Assembly (NCBI RefSeq): GCF_001540865.1
Contig: NC_033630.1
Span: forward strand, 11,688,003-11,752,002
Direction: 5' to 3'
Length of the DNA stretch: 64,000 bases
Source of the DNA: Ananas comosus
Lineage: Eukaryota > Streptophyta > Magnoliopsida > Poales > Bromeliaceae
In this document: one piece after another, positions 57,858 to 64,000 of the stretch
Position numbering within the stretch: the stretch's first letter is position 1
How the letters are laid out: every line of letters begins with the position of its first letter
Position numbers and translations under genes: made by a program
The notes under the pieces: generated by a model
The model's database searches: none
What the model saw: only the letters and a program-made list of their open reading frames with translations
What the model was told of the DNA's origin: nothing

Positions 57858-58667
57858 GGGCGTGTTTGGTTCGAAGTCGGAGTCGGAATCGGAATCGGAA
57901 TCAAAATAAGTTGGAATCGGAATCGGAATGACTCATTATCTAATTCTGTTTGGTTCATCACCTGAATCGGAATCGGAATAAATCATTTCCATTGTCGGTG
58001 TTTGGTTCAGGTGATATAAAAAACGTAATCAAATTAGTATATTAACATTATCTTTATAATATATTAATTTAAATTCAAATTAAATATTAAATATTAAAAA
58101 ATTACATCAAAATTTTGAAATAATGTCAAAATTTTAAATGTATGTTTTTTTAAAAAAATTAAACTTTGAAGTTGAGTGGATAATTCAAAATATGAAACTA
58201 AATTTTGATTTATTCAAATTCAAACTTAAAATTACAATTTAAATTTTAATTTGAATCCATAAATTTAATTTAAGTTTGAAATAAAATTTGAATAAAACTT
58301 TATATAAATTAAAATTTAATTTAAATTCAAATTATAAGTTAGATTCGAAATATTTGATTAAATTTTAATTTTTAATTTAAGTTTAAATTAAAATTTAAAA
58401 TAATATATTTAATTTTTAAATTTTAACTCATATTTTAATTAAAAAATTTGAAAAAATAAATTTAATTCGAATAAATATCCATTCCGTCCGGATTCAACTT
58501 TCAATCCGGCCTCCTAGGCCGGATTGAAAAAAGAGGTGATTGGAGGATTTCCATTCCACTCGGGAATTGGAATCGGAATGGGACTCCCGCGTACCAAACA
58601 TCCACAAACGGATTCAGCCATTCCGATTCCGATTCCATGATGAAAAAGAAGCGAACCAAATACGCCC
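57858..58667. mobile_element. DNA transposon with gggcgtgtttggttcg ends
   Basis: Starts gggcgtgtttggttcg and ends cgaaccaaatacgccc. The flanking trinucleotide tgt (57855-57857, 58668-58670) may be the target duplication. Subterminal cggaatcggaatcgg repeats are inverted at the right as ccgattccgattcc. The core (58020-58480) is AT-rich. Looks like a PIF/Harbinger-type MITE, but the superfamily is uncertain. Confidence 0.75.
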
Positions 58668-58669
58668 TG

Positions 58670-59024
58670 TATGTATGCTTTAAATGAATTTATTGCATAC
58701 TTTTAATAGTTTAAACTTTTGAAGAAATTGATTTGGCTCAAATCCAAATTATTTAAGTAAAAGAGAGAACCTTAAAATTTATCCGAAAGATTCCAAATTG
58801 GTTGTGGGCAAGGTGAGGCTAAAAAAGAATAAAATGAGAAGCTCCCATATTTATTATTTAAAGAAAATTTAATTAAATTAATATATCAAATTAAATGAGA
58901 GGATAATAAACAATGAAAGCGCCAAGAAATATCATGGCATCTAGTGGTGTCTTTTGGTGCCTTGGCCTTTTTCGACTTCAATTTTGAGTCAAAAAATGAG
59001 AGAAAAAAAAAAAAGATTAATATT

Positions 59025-59073
<49 letters not shown>

Positions 59074-59245
59074 ACATAATTTTATGAATAAATGAATGTA
59101 AGGAAGATTCCACACGCCACTTTCACAAGAAGTTGTGACAAGTTAGCCCCTTCCCCAGCTACACCTTTCTAGTATCTTTGCTACTGTCTGGTGCAGTTGA
59201 TTCGTATCTCGGCGGTTACTAAAAAGATTAAAATTTGATATCTCG
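58670..59245. other. Intergenic with (ga)n microsatellite
   Basis: (ga)n at 59027-59070; otherwise AT-rich. The minus-strand ORF over it is a repeat product. Confidence 0.5.
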
Positions 59246-59249
59246 TATG

Positions 59250-59595
59250 TAGTGATGCAAATGGATTAGGGTTGGTGAATATTCTGTATTGATCTACTTC
59301 CGATGGGACAATAAGTGAGTGCCAAAAATTAGAAATTTAATAATTCCAATCGAATCCTTCCTGCTCCGCTAAGAAATAGAGCGAGAGGCGAGAAACTTTT
59401 TTTTTTTTAATTTGATCTGTCCCGATCCTCTAAAATCTACTTCTATCTCTTTCTGTCTCGAATGGAATAGTAAGTGGAAAAAAAATAATAAGATAAAATT
59501 CAACACACTCCGAATCTATCATGACCTGTAAAGAAAAACAGAGCAGGAGGTGAGAGGTCCCTTTCACCCTCGAATTCGTCTCGTTTGCATCCCTA
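59250..59595. mobile_element. Ac/Ds-like (hAT) element
   Basis: Inverted ends tagtgatgcaaatgg and gtttgcatcccta enclose about 345 bp. A clean 8-bp duplication is not visible, so it is probably old. Confidence 0.6.
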
Positions 59596-59931
59596 TCTGT
59601 AGGTACTTTCAAAGAAAATAATTTAGTCCCCGACTACTTAAGTATCCATCCATACTTATTGTCGCATTAAAGAAGAGGTTGATCATATCACAGGACAAAC
59701 AAGGGACATATTTATCTCTCCCTCCTCCTCTTCAACAATATTGCATATCACATACATCAAACTTATTTTTTTAATTATTAATATTTTAAAATTAAAATAT
59801 AATTTAATAGATATAATCTGTATCATATAAAAAGTGTATGTATAAAATATTACAGAGTTTAAAGTTTTATGATAGGATTTATTAATACAGTGCTGTTGAT
59901 GGCTTTTTAGAACAAGACCTACGAGTGTGTT

Positions 59932-59932
59932 A

Positions 59933-59967
<35 letters not shown>
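59932..59967 (+). repeat. (taa)n microsatellite
   Basis: About 11 consecutive taa triplets. Confidence 0.9.
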
Positions 59968-59968
<1 letters not shown>

Positions 59969-60100
59969 GAAAAAAAAAAGGGAAATTTGAGAAATCCCAA
60001 TGCTAATGTCCTTTTTAATAAACTTAATGTCCCATAAATAAAACTTGTTCTTTGGTTGAGAGATCTCATCAATACACTATTTGGAGAGGCTTATGTCAAG

Positions 60101-60438
60101 CCTAGTTAGTTAATTCGCGAATTATTCGCGAATTAATGAAAATCCGAATTAAACGGTCCGTTTACGAATTTTTCTCAAAAAAAGAGAATTATTCGCGAAT
60201 TTTTGGGCCAGCCGAATTATTCGCGAATTATTCCCGAATTATTAAAAATATGAGTAAAAATCTTATATTTTGTATTTTTAAATATAAATTATCTTATATT
60301 TTATATCTTATATTTTATATTTTATACCGAATCCGTTTTTTAAGCCGAATTTTTTAACGAATTTAAAAATTAGAAAACGAATTTTATGCGTATTATATCC
60401 GTACTGAATTTTTGTCAAATCCGAATTAACTAACTATG
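60101..60438. mobile_element. hAT MITE with perfect 8-bp duplication
   Basis: 338 bp; ends cctagttagttaattcg and cgaattaactaactatg; flanked by atgtcaag at 60093-60100 and 60439-60446. Inside are repeats of attattcgcgaatt. No ORF. Confidence 0.88.
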
Positions 60439-60449
60439 ATGTCAAGTGA

Positions 60450-60875
60450 AATGCTTGTACACTAAAAACCAATTAGAATGCAATGTATAGTGACAAAGTG
60501 ATTCATCATGAATTAATGAAAAGACACTACATTACAAAGAAATAGTAATCGTTAACAAGGAATATGTTTGTTGCATATTAATGACAACAATAAATTAAAT
60601 AATACAATAAGCTAGTAAATTTATTTGATAAACTTATTGCAACAATTTGAGAAAGAACTTAAATGAAAAAAAAAACAAAATATTAAAAAGCATATAGCAT
60701 AGATAATAAATATGTATAACATAAGTAATTAATGCAAATATCTTGGATAATATCTTGTTCGAGCTGATCTTAAATCCCGTAAATTATAAAAGAATTGATA
60801 GCATAAATTGTTGTTTTCTATCTTTCGTTAACCCCTTTTATTAACTAAGAATTGCATGTATCTAATTTAAATATT

Positions 60876-60943
<68 letters not shown>

Positions 60944-63040
60944 TAAATATTCCTCTTTTACAATCAAATATACAAAGTTGTCACTGGTCTCTAATGCTTA
61001 ATAAGTTACCTTATAAATAACTTATAAAATAAACAAAGAAAAACTTGTACACAAAGATATATAGATCAATTATTGGTAGGGTACTATTTACACAACATCC
61101 AAATTCCACATCTTTTCACAAAAAGGAAAATGAAAGGGAAAACTCTAAACGGTTTAAAAGTATCAATTAATTTTTTTCCTCTATTTTATTGAATTGCAAA
61201 TAGGTAAAGTGAAATGTAGTTAGCTTGTCAAATTTCAAATGTCACAATGCTAAGTTTGAAAAGTTAAACCACTCTTAACCACCACGAGCGCAAATTAAAG
61301 TTGGGCTAATCAATGGGTATAAGTTACGTTACTAATCCTTGACTTTTTTTTTCTATTAGATTGATATACATTTTGGATAATATAACATCAGACACGTTGC
61401 TAAATTTTTAAATTCTAAATTCTAAATTCTAACTCTTTATTCTAAGATAATGTAAGTTTTTTCTGCATTCACTAATCTGTGTAAATATTGTTGTCTCTGT
61501 CACCTTTTTAGTTAGTGCGTGCGTTAGGATTCGCCTAATATTCAATATATATAAGAGCGAGATAGTTAAGACTAATTTTGATCTTTTTTATTTGATAAAT
61601 CTTTTAAATAATAATTAGTGTCTTGGAGATGAGTTCAAAGGTCATTTTAATTTAGGAGAAAAAGAAAGCATCATAGCCATTATTAATTCTATTTTCATTC
61701 TATTTTACATTTTGTTTTCTTCTTTCCATTCCATTTAGCATAAAATGTAGAGCACCACTTATAAATGCGCCATAGACATTCAAATACAGTTAGTCATTTA
61801 GATTTGAAGATTTCGAATACAATATACAACCTGAATGTAAAGCTAGAAAAATTAAACCAAATCATAATACAGAAAATCGACTTGTCAACGATATTTTATA
61901 TTTTAAGATACGTATAATAATACACATTTTAGAAAATATAAATGAGTTTATCTAATAAAATGATAAATCATAACTAACAATCATTTTATTGTACTTACTT
62001 TCTTTTTCTCATTTATGATTCTCCACAACTTTGGACTCCATCACTTTTCTTTTCTTTTCTTTTTTTCTATTTATTTGGACTCTCTTTCCTTTCAAAAGTT
62101 TATGAAGAAGAATCATTCTTTTTAACTTATTGTTTCCTTTGCTTCTCAACTTCTTATGCACTTTCCACTACTCTTCCATGTGCATATGTCACATTTCATG
62201 TGCTCTTGTATAAGTTGCATAGCTATAAAATATATTTATTTATGTATCCTTATATGGTGTATGTATAAAGCACATACTTTATTTGCTTCTCAAATCCCAA
62301 TTTTTATTCTTTTTCATGCTCTTATTACTCTCTTTTTTCCCCTCACTTTTTTCTTTTCCAAAGAGTGCCAACTTTTTCCAAAATATTATGTTTTTCTCTC
62401 TCTCTTGATAAGAATTAAGTAATATCTTAGTCAAAAATTTAAAAAATTTTGTCAAATATATACTTCAGTAATTTTACTAAATTCAAATACTACTATTTTT
62501 TAGCTGGTGATAGAACTAAATTAATCAAGTAAGATTAAAACTATGTGATTAAATTTGATAAATTTTTTTACTAATTAAGTTTAAAAACTTAAATAAAAAG
62601 ATTGGAAGTTGAGCGGGTCACAATTAAAAAATAATAATAATAGAAATAAGTTGAGGGAGGTATTTTAAAAATGGCATATAGTTGAGGGGTCTCCATACAT
62701 ATTTACCTTTTTTTTTTTTTTTTTTTTGAGTAAAGTGGAGTACAAATCAAGTTTCCTTGTCATTCATAATTCCGCTATTTCTACTTCAATCATTGACTAC
62801 AACTTTTCAAGATTGGTCCACATTATCAACATTGAATAGCCAAAATTTAAAAAAAAAATTAAATTCAAAAAAATAGATAGATAGATTTTTCTTTTTTACC
62901 CTTTCTCTTTTTTAGAGAAATAAACTTATGAGTTAGTTAATTGAGGGCCCAACGGCTTGATTAATTAACTATGATCACTGTCTAATCTGATTCGAATTTG
63001 TCAATTGCGCGTAATTTATTTCTTAATTGATCTATGGTTA
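60450..63040. other. Intergenic AT-rich DNA
   Basis: (ta)n followed by (ttta)n at 60882-60945. The remainder shows no gene, RNA gene or element with recognisable ends. The 62156-62422 ORF is T-rich with no coding support. Confidence 0.45.
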
Positions 63041-63049
63041 ATTAATTTA

Positions 63050-63503
63050 GGGACCATTTGGTTCTATATAGTTGTAATTGTATATAGATTCAAATTTGAA
63101 GTTTGTTTTGATGTATTTGAATTCAATTGCTACAGTTGTAACTGCACGAGAAGGCTCAACTGCAGCAGTTGAAATTATGCCCAAATTAGGCGCAGTTTTA
63201 ACTACAGCACTTAGATAAAGTAAATTTAATCAAAGATAAGCTTATATACTTTCACAATAGCTTTTTAAATAGATTTTTTTTCTTTTCTACATAGAGAGTA
63301 ATCTCACCAAACCATATATAAAATAATAGAAACTCATAAATGCACTTCCAACTGCATAAATTTAAATAAAGTATTTATAGCTGCAGCACTTTTTTATAAT
63401 ATTTACTAAACAAGATGCATATAATTATAATTATTATATTTTTAACTACATTAATTTTTAACTATATTATATTTACAATTATATAGAACCAAAACAACCC
63501 TCA
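63050..63503. mobile_element. Tourist-like MITE
   Basis: Ends gggaccatttggttctata and tatagaaccaaaacaaccct(ca), flanked by tta at 63047-63049 and 63504-63506. The interior has repeated cagttgtaact/gcagcagttg words. TTA flanks fit PIF/Harbinger. Confidence 0.7.
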
Positions 63504-63602
63504 TTAGAGTATTAAACTTAGCATTTTAATAATATCATACATCCTAGTCCAATTAAAAAATAAAAAGATGAATTTCCACTTCCAAAATAAAAAAAAATTG
63601 CA

Positions 63603-63607
<5 letters not shown>

Positions 63608-63643
<36 letters not shown>
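63608..63643 (+). repeat. (ct)n microsatellite
   Basis: Pure ctctct run in an AT-rich tail region (63504-64000) where nothing else was recognised. Confidence 0.85.
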
Positions 63644-63648
<5 letters not shown>

Positions 63649-64000
63649 GTTTTGATTTTTTTTAATTGGATTAGATAAAATTTTTCTCCCTTACTATATT
63701 CTACATTTGCCTTGTCCTAATTTACCCAATATGAATAAAATATAGTACTTCATTAATAAATTTTTAAATTGCAAGTTCCTTGCATAATAAAATAGCACTC
63801 TAAAATAGAGGACATTTTCCACTTGTTTTATGCATGAAACATTTAGATGAAATTTTTTAACATTAAAAATTAAAGATTAATATAGAAATCAACATTAAAA
63901 ACCTCTAAATTAACAAGTGAACAAAAATAAATGACATTAACTACAAGTGCATATGTAAAACAATGAAAGTATGCTATATATAATTAGTAAATATACATCA

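Overview
The window looks like nuclear DNA of a flowering plant, most likely a monocot. It is AT-rich and gene-poor, genes have GT-AG introns, exon 1 of one gene is very GC-rich, and the intergenic DNA is packed with hAT elements, foldback MITEs, tRNA-type SINEs and CT/GA/TA microsatellites. A commelinid such as pineapple is only a guess from the style of the repeats.

The strongest observation is at the left edge. Bases 1 to about 3267 are written backwards: reversed in order but NOT complemented. Read right to left, this block holds the promoter side, exon 1 (2902 to 2828), intron 1, exon 2 (2111 to 1692) and most of intron 2 of a SABATH methyltransferase. It matches the intact paralogue at 32773-39200 exon by exon, down to splice sites and a transposon with its target-site duplication. 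Neither strand of the window as given reads this way, so ordinary two-strand searches will miss it. Undoing the reversal joins position 1 to position 3268 and gives an intact four-exon gene of 382 codons including the stop. Because the block begins exactly at position 1, a data-handling or deliberate edit is more likely than biology.

Layout: 1-7365 SABATH gene 1 (exons 1-2 mirrored, exons 3-4 normal); 7400-13550 transposon-rich DNA (hAT element with perfect 8-bp duplication at 9805-10437, foldback MITEs, SINE); 13833-14340 (-) a two-exon secreted-peptide gene; 15018-15870 a Tourist-like element; 16500-32609 three tandem units, each with a two-exon secreted-peptide precursor (two intact, the third frameshifted) separated by MITE clusters and a large inverted repeat (28113-29071); 32773-42184 SABATH gene 2, complete, with a triple-nested hAT insertion in intron 2; 45482-48634 an ARM-repeat protein gene; 48650-64000 mostly intergenic, with one probable small proline-rich membrane/secreted protein (54235-54450, -) and several further DNA transposons.

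The two SABATH genes are a segmental duplication, and the shared and private insertions in their introns give a relative chronology. The SABATH enzymes would make methyl esters of small carboxylic acids from S-adenosylmethionine. The peptide genes may be signalling precursors, but no family was recognised. No operon-like cooperation is implied.
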